Part shown: piece after piece, positions 11,885-24,630 of the stretch
Position numbering within the stretch: the first letter of the stretch is position 1
Layout of the letters: every line of letters starts with the position of its first letter
Assembly (NCBI GenBank): GCA_963682025.1
Contig: OY821520.1
Span: 132,930,319 to 132,994,318 of the forward strand
Direction of reading: 5' to 3'
Source: Cordilura impudica
Lineage: Eukaryota; Arthropoda; Insecta; Diptera; Scathophagidae
Length of the DNA stretch: 64,000 bases
Notes under the pieces: generated by a model
Databases searched by the model: none
Told to the model about the DNA's origin: nothing
What the model saw: the letters and a program-made list of their open reading frames with translations, nothing else
Program-made: the position numbers and the translations under genes

Positions 11885-13002
11885 AAACAAAAATTAACCG
11901 AATTATTTTTCTTAAATTCTTAATAGTGGTTTCATCGAGTTTAACAGAAAAACTCGGTTTCGGTCATCTTTATTTAAAAATATCTTATAATCCAAAGCTG
12001 GCCTTGGCAAATAACGGGTTAACGTTCTCGGATTTATCCCAAATTATAGGAACATTTGCTAATAATATTTTAAGCATCGCATCTAAAAATTCAACAGCTC
12101 TTACAAAATATTTGAATTTTTTGAATAAATTGTCTTTTATTAGCTTGGTGTCATATGTGACCCCAATTACAAAAGGGTTAATGGAACCATATTATTTTTT
12201 TCCGAAACCCTAGGCTACTAAGATAAAATATAAGATTTAAAAGTAGAAAATTGATGAATTTTTGATACAAAGTATTTAGAAAGAGTACATTTATAGAATA
12301 TTTTACTAAAATCCCATTTTTCTAGAAATCCGCAAAAATAAAAATCCTTGTCAAAAAAATTGTGGCTCAGAGATTTACTTCAAAATTCACACAGTTAATC
12401 TGTATTATGTATTTAACAAAACCTTAAAGTTTTCGATTCAGTTTTTTAAATTTTGTTTAAGAAAATTTTTTAAAACTTGAAAAAGGACTTTTCAAAATTT
12501 TATCAAAAAAATTTCCCATTTTTGGTCTCAGTACGCAATAGGTTACCAACGTGGTAATAAAACAATACTTCATATCTGAGCACTTATAAGTATAGAGACC
12601 AAAAAAAATTGTAGCTTTAATCAATTTCTCAAATTTGAAAAAAATGCCGTCAAATTTCATGAGATAATTTTTTTTTAGCGCAAAAGTGGTCTGGGGCATT
12701 TGCTATTTCTTGGCGAGGTTTTATTCGATTTTGAAGGTTTACAGCTTTTTGAAAGGATAATTTAATACTGATCCTCAATTATATAACAACGTGTCGGAAA
12801 AATTAAACTGTACAACGAAATTTTCGTAAAATCTGAAAAAAAGTCATATTTTCCCCATATAAACACACTTGAAATTCTCAATCACGTTGAGGCACGACTA
12901 AATGTTTTTTGATTGGCCCAGTTTTTTTTTTGCTATTCGCATAGTTCTAGGGGGGTTTGACCGAGAGTTTGAACACTTTTTTTATTAACGGCCACCCTAG
13001 TG
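11885..13002 (+). mobile_element. Foldback-like family C, copy 1 (one arm)
   Basis: Starting near TTTCATCGAGTTTAA at 11933, this stretch matches 32440-33733 in order, ending in CCACCCTAGTG at 13002. Only the centre and right arm are clear; the left inverted arm seen in copy 2 (31618-32420) is missing or very diverged here. There is no coding content, and the open frame at 11926-12213 is not conserved in copy 2. The GGGTGGCC-type end suggests Tc1/mariner mobilisation. Confidence 0.6.
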
Positions 13003-13460
13003 ATACAGTCTTTAATGAAAATATAACATAGTTTATAACAAAAATTATTTTACATATCGCACTTGTACCTCCAAACTGAGTCAACTCAAGATTTTTCAAT
13101 TTTCACTTTTTGCAAGAAAACGATACACAGTGGTCATATCTATCCACTGTAAAAATCTTACATCGATTTTTCTAGTCTTTCGCAGGAAAAATACTGTTGT
13201 AACCCTCTTTGTATTAAAAGAGTCGCTTCTTTAGAATCCACTAAAAAGACGTACATATTCTGAGTTGCACCCAAAAAAACAATTACTGCTGTATACTTAT
13301 TACTCGCGATTCTTTACAATTAAACAACTGTTTTTAAATTTTATAATAAATATTAAAAAAACCGTTTTTTGCCTCTACGAAAAATTTGTAAATTTTGAGT
13401 TCACTCACTTTAGAGGTACAGGTGCGATATATTCAAAACAAAGCAATGTTTAAACAATTT
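13003..13460. other. Spacer, nothing recognised
   Basis: AT-rich DNA between the family C repeat and the 3' end of LINE-A. No coding or repeat structure was identified. Confidence 0.35.
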
Positions 13461-15345
13461 TTAAATGGTATTACAAAATTGGAAAACTAGTTTCCTAAAA
13501 TGTCCCGCGTTGTTCAAATATTGTAATGTTGGCGGCAGCAAGTTCCAAAGACGTATGCATTGTATATGGAACTGCCATTCAGAGGCCAAACTTTTATGCC
13601 TTTTTTGAATTATAGAATTGTATCTTCTTGAATTAGAGAAGAATATCCGATTAAAGAAATATATAGGCTCACGTGTAAACATAATCTTATGCATCAGTAT
13701 AGAGATCGCAAAAATTCACACCGTAAATTTTTCGTGCATACGGCGTTATGTGGGATTATCTTTTCAAATTGTGGACGTAACTTAATATAGAATTAAACGT
13801 AGTTGTTAATTTGCTAGAGCTAATAGAATCACAGCTACCAAATAGTTCGCATCTGTACAACAAACTTGGAATATCTGGTATAGCAACAGGAGGCACAGAT
13901 CTTCGAGTAATAACGATGCATTTAGACTTTGAAGGATTGAGACATAGCCCATTTGCCATAGCCCATAAATGATTTCGATTAAGACCCACATTTACGTTCG
14001 CAACACATTTATTTAGTTCATCAAAACGACTACAAACGTAAAGTTGCACATCATCAGCATACATATGAACTTGACAATACGAAAGTTACCTAGGCAAATC
14101 ATTTATTCATATAGTAAGAAGAATTGGTCCTAGAATCGAAACTTGTGGGACGCTCTTTTGTACTGGAAGCACATTTGACATTTTATTATTGGCGTGAACG
14201 TATTCTTGCGATTTTGTAAATAAGACGATATAAGACGAGTTCCGGAAGGAGAGAAACCAAAAAAAGTTCTTAGCTTCATGCAGAGTATTTCATGATCCAC
14301 AGTATCAAATGGCTTCGAATAATGTAAGAGCACTATAAATGCAATATTACCACTATCAACATACCCATGAATATCTTCAGACACATCAATGAATGCAGTT
14401 ATGTAGCTATGTTTAGGACGAAAGCCTGATTATCTGTCTGAGAGTAGGCTCATATTCTTGACATGTTTTTCAATTTGCTGATGCAATAACCTTTCAAGTA
14501 TGGTAGGGTAGCAATGGGACGATATTCTTTATTTGATTTAGGAATACGTAAAATTTTAGCATTTCTCCAACTTTAAGGAAATACACTTTTTGTAATAATA
14601 GTTTTAAAAATATGGGTAATTTGAGGTAGCAGATGAGGGATAATTTCCTTTAAGATTATGATTATGTTATCAGAACTAACAGAATTAGATTTCACAGCTT
14701 GGCATGTGAAGAGTAGTTCATGTTGGTTTACGCATTGAAAGCAAAAAGCATTTTCCGATAAAGTCGAACTAATATCAGTATTATTGCGGGTATAATGTCC
14801 ATCATTTATGGGGATGTCAGGGATATTTTTAAAAGATTCGTTAAGCGAATCTTGACAATTTCCTTAGACTTGCCGGCACCAATTTTTCTTAAAATTTTCC
14901 ATGTTTCTTTAGAGTCTGGAGCAGCAATAAATAGTCTAGAGTAGTATGCAGGTCTAGCAGTCTTTATCATTTTATTTACTTGCTTTCTAGCTTTGGAATA
15001 TTCGTCATATAATTCATCTGTTTTAAACAGATTCCAATTTTTATCCCTTTCCCCTTTCACAAATTTTATCTATAATCTATTGATTGAACCAAAGTTTTTT
15101 GTTATTTTAGTTTGTTGTTTTTAAAGATACAGATTTGTGAAACACATGTGCCAAATTTTGTTCTACAAAACTGACCTGATCATCAACTGAAGGCATGTAG
15201 TAAATGGAGTCCCAATCGATTTTACGTAATTCAAATAACATCGCGTTTCGATCCATTTGTTTAAAATCATAATAAGTAACAACGTCATCCACCACTTGCA
15301 TTTTAAGTCAAACGATAGAAAAATTAAGTTATGCTTTGAAAAACA
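13461..15345 (-). pseudogene. LINE-A reverse transcriptase and C-terminal domain
   Basis: In order on the minus strand: 15301-15107 and 15060-14806 hold the pre-RT region (SKARKQVNKMIKTARPAYY; KETWKILRKIGAGKSKE). 14560-14384 gives RIPKSNKEYRPIATLPYL. 14384-14130 gives VLLHYSKPFDTVDHEIL, the first catalytic Asp block with Ala changed to Pro. 14064-13756 gives MYADDVQLYVCSR (YADD box) and LNPSKSKCIVITRR. 13694-13461 gives the LWNLLP tail. At least five frame breaks; no function is expected. Confidence 0.8.
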
Positions 15346-15382
15346 AAACGCTGAGAGCTGATCGTAGAGTAAGATTTTCTTT

Positions 15383-16119
15383 TTATACCCTATACCGCTA
15401 TGTGGTTTGGGTATAATAACTTTGTGCTGCCGACTGATCGACTCAGAAACACTTTCTCAGAATCACTTTCTGAGTCGATTTAGCGATGTCCGTCCCTCCG
15501 TCCGTGCGTCCGTCTGCGTGTCCATGTAAACTTTGTAGTCATACTGCAGGTCGCAAATATGAATATGTTTTGATCAAATTTGGTATATAAGCTTTTATCG
15601 GCCATAGGATGAACGCTATTGAAACTGGTGAAATTTGGCCCATGTTCAGACCTAGTCCCCATACAAATGACCCCTATGAAATCGACATAAATTGCCATAA
15701 GATCCAAATTATCATATAGATCTCAGTCAGATTAGGTTTTTATGTGTTTATTATATCCATTAATCAGTAGTCCACAAATAATACCTATAAGACAATTCTT
15801 ATTCATAGGCCCCATATAGAGTTGCTTCCTGGCCTTCACTAAAATCTATCAAAAAACAATAATATTGCACAGATTTTTCTCAAATTTGGTTTGCATATAT
15901 TTTTTCAAGATATAAGTGATTTTGCCAAAAATAGACAGCGTCGGTCCATTTTTCGACCTAGTCCCCATATGTATGGCACCCGATATGAACTTTTTCATAT
16001 CTGCAGCCAAAAAAATTAATAACAATGCCACTCAAATTTGGTTTATGCTTATTTTCTATATCTAATTAGTTGGACCTAAACGCATGGTATTGTCGGTCTA
16101 GACTGACTATAATTTTCTT
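15383..16119 (-). repeat. Dispersed repeat family A, inserted in LINE-A
   Basis: Begins TTTTTATACCCTATACC and ends GACTATAATTTTCTTA, the complete outline of family A seen at 27994-28789 but in the opposite orientation. It contains the GTCCGTCCCTCCGTCC run at about 15489 and CCCCATACAAATGACCCC. Non-coding; the open frames inside are chance. It separates the endonuclease from the RT of LINE-A. Confidence 0.75.
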
Positions 16120-16135
16120 ACGTTACTACTGACAA

Positions 16136-17500
16136 AGAAGAGATCAAGTAACGAGTTACTTGCAGCAGTAAAATATGTTGGAACTCTAATGTAGTTGTAG
16201 AAAGGACAAATGATTGCATTATGTCTATTAAAATAGTCTCACTGATAACGTTGGAATTAAAATCTCTACATAATATATCTTCATAATTGATAGTTATAGT
16301 TCCAAGTATATTGTGAAAAGCATCAAGGTCTTTTCTTTTATTTGGTCTACTAGATGTAACCCGGTGTGCTTCGCTACCCCTCCCCCACGAATCGTAAATA
16401 AAGGGCTCACGCAAAGTCCCAAGGCTCTCACTATTACAGTAATTTAGATATATCACATTTAATATTAAGTTTGCATGGGGGTCCCATGCGCATTTGTAAA
16501 ATCCCGCCCATTTTTTTGTCTGACTACTCACGTTAATAATAAATGACCTGAGATAAATTTGCAAAGCTCTCTCTATCATTGTACTTAATATATATGATAT
16601 TAACAATTTACTTTTTTTGGGAGGTGTTATGCTCACTAAAAATATTAAAATATTTTATGGCAGGTGCCACGCTTATTGGTCCGATACTGCCATTTTTTGT
16701 CCGACTACTCACATTAATAATAGGTGACATCAGACAAATTTGAAAAGCTCTTTCCTTCACTGTACTCGAGATATATAATATTGAATTATTACTTGTATGG
16801 GAGGTACCTCGCCCACTTATCGGATCCCGCCCATTTCCGGCGTAGCTACTAATATTAACAAAATGTGACCTCACACAAATTTGCAAAGCTCTCCCTGTCA
16901 TAGTACTCAATATACATATATGATATTAAAAATTTACTTTGTGTGGGAGGTACCACGCCCACTAGAAACATTTAAAAAATTATAGCCTATAGCACTTCCC
17001 ATATCCGCAGCAAGACTCTGTGAAAACTTCAGGAACATCAGATGTCTAGTTACGGCGATTACCTGCTACAAACAAAGAAACACACATTACCTCTTTATTA
17101 TATTAGTATAGACAAACACATCCAACAAGTAATTGTTTTCTATGGGACGAAATTTCAACAAATACATGTTCAACCTTTTCATCAGGTTTAGATTTGCTAT
17201 GAAATTTACACATAATGCCTTTTCTGACAAAAATGGCTACACCACCACGACGATTATTTTTATCACAGCGATAAATTTTGAATCCGGTTAATCCAATCAT
17301 TTTATCATCAACTTCTTCATTGAACCATGCCTTCGAAACACATATTATATCCACACCTGAGTTCTCAAAGATAAACCTAAGTTCATCAACCTTATTATTA
17401 TTTTATGATTAGTGGTGGTCAAGTTTTCATTGACATAGAAGGTGCGATCGCCACCGAAGCCGATATGTGATAGTTTCAGTTCAGTCTTGTAGCTTTACGG
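16136..17500 (-). pseudogene. LINE-A endonuclease domain, split
   Basis: 17500-17103 reads KLSHIGFGGDRTFYVNEN, then VDIICVSKAWFNEEVDDK and RRGGVAIFVRKGI, the N-terminal half of an exonuclease-endonuclease-phosphatase domain as used for target-primed insertion. After the family B insertion, 16345-16140 continues with NYEDILCRDFNSNVISET, equivalent to the GDFN motif (Gly replaced by Arg, a likely inactivating change). A frameshift lies between the start segment and VDIICV. Confidence 0.75.
16366..17098 (+). repeat. Dispersed repeat family B, copy 1
   Basis: Starts GTAACCCGGTGTGCTTCGCT and ends near GATTACCTGCTACAAACAAA. The middle has two or three internally related sub-repeats, each with a CTCACATTAATAATAGGTGA-like box and a GGAGGTACC..GCCCACT box. 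Copies occur at 19100-19640 (inverted) and 48290-48985. The ACCCGATGCGCTTCGCT start and the TAC..AAACAAA end are common on insect dispersed repeats; the class is undetermined. Confidence 0.65.
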
Positions 17501-17568
17501 AAATTAGAGAGACATTTCAATATGAAGTTTTTCTCGTATGGGGAAAAAAGTTTGACCATAATCACTGG

Positions 17569-19094
17569 CGTGCATCCCTTACATGTTTTGACTGACAGTA
17601 GTTTGCTCTAGTTTGAAAATTGCATTTTAAGTCGGTTGTCTACCTGTGAGCCTCTGCCAAAGTCTACTCCCAATATTCTGTTACAGACACAGGATGCACA
17701 AAAAACTACTCATTGAAATTCGTAGGTACGCACCTCACTTAAAAATTACTTTGGAGTACAAATGGTCAAGAACAATATTGACTTATGATCCCTTAAGGTA
17801 GGCACAAATCTTATTTAGAAGGACGTTGATGAACAAATAGGCAAGATTAAGCCTACAAAGCTGCAAATTGGAGAAGGAAAATATATTGAATGCAATTACG
17901 AGTTCCATCTGACCATGGTTGACGGAAAAGTCGTAAACGAACTGACAGGAACAACCTCAACATTGTCATGCCCGATTTGCAAAAAGAGTCAGAAGAACTT
18001 TGGTAATTTAAACGATTCTACAAACGAGGAGAATTACGAATATGGAATGTCACCATTGCATGCAAAGATAAGGTGTATGGAGTTCTTGCTAAAACTGGCG
18101 TATACCCTACCACAAGAGGAGGAAAACTTCGATGAAAATACATCAATAAAGGATAAGGAAAAGATCAGAAAGAAGCAAATACAGGATGCTTTTTTTAAAC
18201 AAGTTGGACTAAAAGTAGACTGACTGTGTTACGGATACGGTAACTTAAACGATGGAAACACTTCTAGGAGATTTTTTGAAAATGATGAGACAGTAAGTAG
18301 AATCACTGGAATTGCCAATCAAATCGTGAAAAGATTGGGAACGATCTTGAGTGTTTTAAACTGCAAAGAAAATGTCAATTCTACAAAATATGGAGAATAT
18401 GCATCGAAAACTGCATCTCTTTTAGCAGAAATGTATCCACAGAAGAAGTTGACCCCGACCGTCCATAAAATATTTGCGCACGGCAAAGATATAATTGAGT
18501 ACCAGTCTTTGCCAATTGGAGAGCTTTCTGAAGAAGCACAGGAGTCTCTTAACAAATTTTATAAAAAATATGGATTGCAGCATCAAAGCATCAAGGGTAA
18601 GGCTTAATGAGGACCTCTTCAACATGTTGGCAGCATCTTCCGATCCACTTATTTCTTCCCTGCGGCATGTGAAGTCACGAATAGAGTTAGAATATAATTA
18701 TAGTTTAGAAATGATTAGTCTTTTAGATATAACTTCTCTTACGAATTGTGATGAATATTTTACAGAAAATTGAAAAAATAAATTTAAAAAAGAAGTAATT
18801 TTTTTTTTTAATTTGTTGGGTAATAATTTAAAACATAAAACCCTAAAGAAAAAAAATAAAAACCATCTAAAAAAGTAAAAATAATTTTTTTTAGTTACCA
18901 TAAAATTGATTTTTCTACAAATTTTAACTTTGATAACCCATAAGTAGGCCCCTACAAAGCGTAGCACCCTTTCCAAACGCTAATTTCATAGGCTGAACAG
19001 TTATATATCACATGCTGTTTAAACTGTTCAATTATGTTATTCGGTTCAAAAGATATGATTTTTGCAACGAAAAAACTCAAATGGCACCACTGTG
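17569..19094 (+). mobile_element. Transib copy 2, internally deleted
   Basis: The match to copy 1 starts at GCGTGCATCCC (17569; copy 1 about 8000) and runs to a CCACTGTG end at 19094. Relative to copy 1 it lacks the 5' terminus and the segment corresponding to about 8252-8806; the junction is near 17820. The remainder is closely similar and retains Lys where copy 1 has a stop at 9129. A non-autonomous derivative. Confidence 0.82.
17821..18773 (+). pseudogene. Transib transposase C-terminal half, copy 2
   Basis: Reads IGKIKPTKLQIGEGKYIE, HLTMVDGKVVNELTG, a CPIC zinc motif and MSPLHAKIRCMEFLL, continuing uninterrupted to a TGA at 18221. Another frame then carries NDGNTSRRFF (second Asp). 18326-18607 holds VHKIFAHGKDIIEY and the Glu block SEEAQESLNKFYKKYG. 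After one further frame change it ends in SSDPLISSLRHVKSRIEL and stops at 18773. The N-terminal half and first Asp are deleted. It preserves the tail better than copy 1. Confidence 0.82.
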
Positions 19095-19099
19095 AGGCC

Positions 19100-19640
19100 T
19101 GGCACACTTATACAAAGTAAATGCCATATGTATATTTGAAGTACTGTAGTATTAAAAGCATTGGGACTTTATGTTAGTTCATAAGTTGTTATTGTGAACA
19201 GTCGGAAAAATGGGCGGAATGGGACCAATTGGCGTGTCACCCACAACCAAAGCAAATATTTAATATCGTGGAACTGGAGTACTTTAAAGAAAAAGCCTTG
19301 GGACTTTGTCTGAGTTCACGAGTTATTAATGTAAATAGTGCCCAGAAAAGGAGTGTCTTGAATGTTTTGACAAGTAAGTATATTACCAACGGGAGTGGGC
19401 GTAATCGCCAAAATAAAAATCGCCAAAATCCGAAAATCGCGAATAACTTAAAAATCACGAAAAACAAAAATTGTCAAAATAAAAGATCGTCAAAAATCAA
19501 AAATCGACAAAGCAAAAATCGCAATAAAAAAAAATCGACAAAGCAAAAATCGCAACAAAAAAAATAAATAAGTAAGATGGTTTTCTGCAAAATGTCTTCT
19601 CATTTTTTATTTCGTTACGATGGGTCCAGCGAAGCGCATC
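19100..19640 (-). repeat. Dispersed repeat family B, copy 2 (inverted)
   Basis: On the minus strand it starts ATAACCCGATGCGCTTCGCT (about 19640) and includes a degenerate array of AAAATCGCC / AAAAATCG units at about 19400-19560. The GTGGAACTGGAGTACTTTAA box is the inverse of that in copies 1 and 3. The open frame at 19229-19567 lies across this array and is not a gene. Confidence 0.6.
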
Positions 19641-20254
19641 GGGTTATAGTTAATACTCTATAAAATTTGAACTATAATACAATAATTATCATTTATTTGT
19701 AGAATTTATATTAATATATTTTCTTTCCAAAAATAAACTTATATTAAACAAAATTTCGATTAGGTGAAGTGTTTCCAATTAAAAAAGATTCCAATATTTT
19801 TAAAATTTTGTAAAAGTTAACGCTGTATGTGCGCGTACGATTAATTACCACTATACGGCTATGTATTAATTTTTGTAGGGAACATAAAATCGAAGACGGC
19901 GTTAAGCAATGCAACAGAAAAGTAATAGTAAGCAGAAGAAATTATACAAAAATCTTAAAACTAACAACGTCTAGTTATATTCAAAAAAAAAAAAAAGAAA
20001 ACTTTCGAAATTCAAGTATAAAATCTGTTTTAAAATGTGTTCTTTAAATTTTTCTATTATACAGCAGGTTTGCCCAAAATTTTAATTTAAAAACATATTT
20101 TTAAATATGTTTTGGGTGTGACTAAATTTCTTTCTACAGTAAATTAAAATCAAAACCCAGATTATCATATATGTATATCCTGACCAACTTCGGAGAGCAA
20201 TTATTTCATCTAACCGTAAATCATAGAAACAAAAAGATTGCAAAAACTTTTTTC
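19641..20254. other. AT-rich spacer
   Basis: No feature recognised apart from short poly-A and poly-T runs. Confidence 0.35.
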
Positions 20255-21225
20255 ATATTTCGTATATTTTTGGGTTTGTAAGTGTATTCTTGGCCGGTCC
20301 AATTTTCGACTTAATCCCCAACAAAAAATAGCATACGTTGTGAGTTATTGCATATCTGCATGCAACGAATTCTTAACAAAGCCACTGAAATATGGTCCAT
20401 ATTTATATTTATTTTCTATCCGTAACTACTCTTAATATAATATCCTTCCTCGATACACATGTCTGTGTCGCTATAAACAGACTATAACGTTTTTACTTGT
20501 TATACACTGGGAGATCAGGGTATAATGGGTATGTGCTGAAGTTTGCAACTACCAAAAATACTTAACCTAGACCCATTTTTTATAAAGACTGACTCAGTCA
20601 GTGAGTCGAATTAACGATATCCGTCCATCCGCCTATCTGTGTGTCTATGCAAACCTTGTAATTAAAGTACAGATCGCAAAGATAAAATTTTGTGAGCTTT
20701 CAGACGCTGGGTATTGACATTTATGTACGTTCGAACTTAGTCTACATACAAATAACCCCTACGAGATTGTCTTAAATTGTCCTAAGATTCACATTTAAAA
20801 CATATTCATATTTGCGATCTGTAGTTTGATTATAAGGTGTATATGGACACACAGATGGACAAACGAACGGGCGGACAGACAGACGGCCCGACGGCCGTGG
20901 CTAATTCGACTCAGGAGGCGATTCGGTCAAATATTTTTGGTAGTTACAAACATCAACAGAATGTCATTATACCCTGATCGCATAGTGCTATAGGGAATAA
21001 ATATATGACATATGGATTTTCTCAAATTTTGTTCATAGACATACATACATATGTTTTTCCAAAAATTGCATATTCTAAACATGGCCATAATAGGCCCGTT
21101 TTTAGATTTAGTCCCCATGTAAAAATAGCATCCAATTTGATCAACAAATCCGTAAAAATGTTACTCAAATAATCTACATTCAGTTCATTGGACCTAAGGC
21201 CGACTATAACTTTTTTAACATCAAC
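20255..21225. repeat. Old, rearranged family A repeats
   Basis: Three overlapping pieces of family A can be traced: 20270-20510 (ending AGACTATAACGTTTTTACTTG), 20518-20990 (minus-type start AGGGTATAATGGGTATGTGC, then plus-type GACCTGTAGTTTGATTA equivalent, GGACAAACGAACGGGCGGAC and the TATAGGG end), and 20990-21225 (ending GGCCGACTATAACTTT). They are more diverged than other copies, so this cluster is older. Confidence 0.6.
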
Positions 21226-23810
21226 CAATGAAAGAAAAATCGATTTCACGTACGACTCAAAAAACGAATTAATTATTAAAAAGCTCTGTTTGAAATGAAC
21301 ATTTGATCTGTTTTGCGATGTGTTTTCACTCTACTGTACGGTGACATTGACAAAACCGACATGAGTTGTTATGTTACATGGTGTACATGTTACAATTGTA
21401 ATATTATTTTTTTTATACATGTACGTTTACGTTAGTGTGGCCCGAATATAAAATTGAATAAAAAAATTAAAGTCAAAAGGCTAATAATAGATATGTTTGG
21501 CAAAAATTTTAGATTTTAGCAAAATTTCGTACGAGAAAATTTCGATTTAAAGGCTAATAGATTGTTTTGAAACCACATTTTAAATAAAAACTATACTTCT
21601 AAATTTAGAACAAAAAATTCGTATTAAATAATCCAAGTATGGACAATACAACGACTGAATTTAGCGGAGAAAAGAGTGACTCAACTGATCCGAAATTATT
21701 CGAAGAATGTCGTACTATGTGAAATATTTTGAGGGAAAGAATGCTATTTCTACGAGAAAACATTTTTACAACAAAACAACTGTTATCGGCGACAGAATAA
21801 TGACAGAGTAGAAAAACAATTGACTACAAAAAATTTTTGTGTATTTGAAAAACAAAGCATTAAAAATTGAACCAATCTAAGGGATTGATCATGTCTTCGG
21901 CTACGGAAGTAGAATCATTTGAAATTTTACATAGTAGTACATTCAGAGAAAGTCACTGTTGTCTTCGCTGAATGCAGCTTGTGACTCTGACCCCGCACTT
22001 GACAGTTTATTACATCATGTTTTCATAAATCTTTAATTAATTTTATTTAGTAAAAGTTCAGTTTTTGAAAACAATAATAACATTTGTATGATATATTCAA
22101 AACATTAAAATATTTTTAATAAGTTTTTACGTTTCGTTTTATATAATGATCCCAAAATTTGCTTTTAGAGCTTAATGCAATAGTTTTAACAGAGTTGTTT
22201 TTCAAACTGACTTTTTTTTGCAAATATGTATATTTAAATGGACTTCAATTTTATATTTTTGAAAGTTTTTAACTAAGAAATACAACTCCGCAAATATTCA
22301 GCAAAAATTTAGTACTGAATATCACCTCATTAATGCATAATCTTAAAAAATTTATTAAAAAAAATTAATGTTCAAAATGGAAAATTTTTATAATTCGGAC
22401 CAGGCTTATATGTACTTAAGTAATTTTAGAATTACTCATTACAATAGCATTGTGATTTATGAGATTGATTTTAATAAGGGAAATCACTATTTGGTGTGGT
22501 AAGTATTAAAATAAATGATTAAATAATTATTCAACAATAATGTTTCCCCAGCGGGAAATTGTGTGCCAAATACATGGTTAATACCATGCAAAGGTCAACC
22601 ATAGATCCAATTTTAGAATTTTAATAGAAATAATTTTCATTGATACCATTTCAACGAAAAGGTTATGAAAACATGACAATAGTTCGTTATAGTTTTTTTT
22701 TAAATTTTTATAGCCGCTATTTTTCTAGTAAGAAAGGAAAAGTGTAGTTAATTAATTTTGAAAACAAAAGCAGTGTCATGTCTGTCACCTTACAAAAGAA
22801 TTTTTTTCACTATAATTTATTTTAGAATTCGTGTTTTTTTATATGCTTTATTAATAAACTAGCTCTTATACTAACTATAAGCAAATGTTTTTATTTGTCT
22901 TACAAAGTAATTCAGAGCTTTGCTGTGTTTTACAAACATACCTTAAAATGATGTCTGCTTGCTGTCATGTCTGTGACGGCTGCTTTCTTTCCAATTATTA
23001 GTAACACTGTCTAACTTTTTCTAATAGTAAAGATGTTGTTCAGGTCCCTCTGCATAAACTTGTATATATTCAGAAACAATGAAAAACTTTTACTGTATAT
23101 TGGATTAGAAAGATCTCTGAATGTCATGTATGTCACTACGGAATTAGTCAAACGATAATAATTAACTGTTTTGGTAGTAATGGTATTTTGACATAAGATA
23201 CTTAAATGATTCAACAGTAACTGAACAGTTAGTAACACATGTGGTTTGTATGACATTCAGGAACTAAATTATTGAGGGTGGTGATTTTTTCGAAAATATA
23301 AAATAATGTCACGAGTTATCATGACTTGTATTATGCGGAGGCACATAAGCCGGCATATTACTAAATAGCAGTGTTGCCATGTTAACATTTTAGTTGTTAG
23401 ATTGAGCAACTTTTTTTGTCATTTAGTATCGAAAATATATAAAAAGTTGCTTTTAACATCTTTTTTTGTATTTTATGTTTTTCATAAATTTTGAATATAC
23501 AATTTTAAATTTAATTGTATTGATATGTTTTAATATCTCAAAGTTGTTATATGAGAAATTTGTGTGCTACTCTTTTTACAGCTCTAATCGTTTCTTTCAA
23601 CAAATATAACAAAATATTTTGAAATAGAAGAATGTAAATAACAACAACAGGTGTTAATGAATTAAAAATTCGATTGCCAATATATATTGTTGTACATATT
23701 AAAAAAAATGGCAAATTTTACAATACAGTATACATTACACATACACAATATATATTACACCCGGTAAAATAACCTATAACCAATATATTAGGATAGTTAA
23801 AATTTAGATC
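21226..23810. other. 2.6 kb AT-rich DNA, no gene recognised
   Basis: No open frame above chance and no family motif. A CATGTCTGTCAC-like motif repeats near 22778, 22965 and 23123 (also TATGTCACTACGGAAT), faintly resembling the TGTGACGGAATGAC motif of the MITE at 5921-6515. No inverted termini were found, so I do not call an element. Confidence 0.4.
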
Positions 23811-23814
23811 ATCT

Positions 23815-24108
23815 GAAACAGAAAAAATTCAAATCCAATGGAGTTATATCACAGACCAATATTGGGATACAACACTGAATACAACTTCCTTCTGGATTGA
23901 AGTTAATAATTTTAAAAATTCTAATGGCGAGAATTCATTTAAAGAGTTATTCACATTTGTATTGCCTTTATTAGTTTTGTCTTTCTCAAAAGCCGAGGCT
24001 GAACGTTTGTTTAGTTTAGTGGTTTTAGTTAAAAGCAAACTTTGCAACAGATTAAAATCCGAATTGTTATGTTCTATTATACGGATAAAAAAGGTATGAA
24101 ATTGAAAA
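23815..24108 (+). pseudogene. hAT transposase C-terminal dimerisation domain, remnant
   Basis: An uninterrupted frame reads IQWSYITDQYWDTTLN, then FVLPLLVLSFSKAEAERLFS followed by LVVLVKSKLCNRLKSEL and a stop. The S-x-AEAER-x-FS...K-x-KLxNRL pattern is the hATC dimerisation domain at the C-terminus of hAT transposases. Everything upstream (BED finger, catalytic domain) is missing. No termini were identified. Confidence 0.72.
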
Positions 24109-24630
24109 ATGCGTGATGTTACACTCAGAATATAGAGAGCGATATAGTTGATAAAAGTCGACCGTCAGAAAAATACTTGAAATTAAAAGAAATCTCCCTA
24201 AAATTAAAAATATTTAACGAAATTAAATGAAAAAAAGTCAATGAAATTCAAACAAATTTTAATTAAAATTTAAAAAATATAAATAGAAACTTATGTTTTA
24301 TATGTATGCATCTTTACAGTTTCAAATTATGGATTAATTAGCGGTTTCGCAGCACTTTGTATTCTGACACAAAAATATGACATATAAGTGATTTACATGT
24401 AATGTAAAAGTGACTTATAGGTGTCATATGAATATTATTATATTCAAGGACTTAAATATTAAAGACGCTGATATTCTAAAAAATATTAAAAAAGGATACG
24501 AGATCTCATGAGTTGTTTTATATTGAAACAATGAAGCAATAATTTCACTGATTTCGCTGAAGATACTTTTAAGAAATTTCCAACACGATCTCACTTTAAA
24601 ATATTATTTGATAAGAAAGACATCTCTAAT
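24109..24630. other. AT-rich spacer
   Basis: No recognisable feature. May include the decayed 3' part of the hAT element; no inverted repeat was found. Confidence 0.35.

Larger units (their letters stand above)
13461..17510 (-). mobile_element. LINE-A: near full-length ORF2 of a CR1/Jockey-like LINE
   Basis: Reading the minus strand from 17510 gives endonuclease, then a spacer domain, reverse transcriptase and a C-terminal domain ending at 13461. It is split by family B (16366-17098) and family A (15383-16119) insertions, and many stops and frameshifts have accumulated. The C-terminus (SEWQFHIQCIRLWNLLP) closely resembles that of LINE-B (SEWQFYINVIRLWNMLP), so A and B belong to one family. 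The clade is uncertain: CR1-like and Jockey-like features are both present. Confidence 0.78.

Noticed and set aside
19229..19567. 112-codon Lys/Asn-rich open frame
   Set aside because: It falls on the degenerate AAAATCGCC array of family B, which is also present non-coding at 48310-48410.
22740..23280. Repeated CATGTCTGTCAC-like motif suggesting a MITE
   Set aside because: I could not find matching inverted termini or a target duplication, so the borders cannot be defined.
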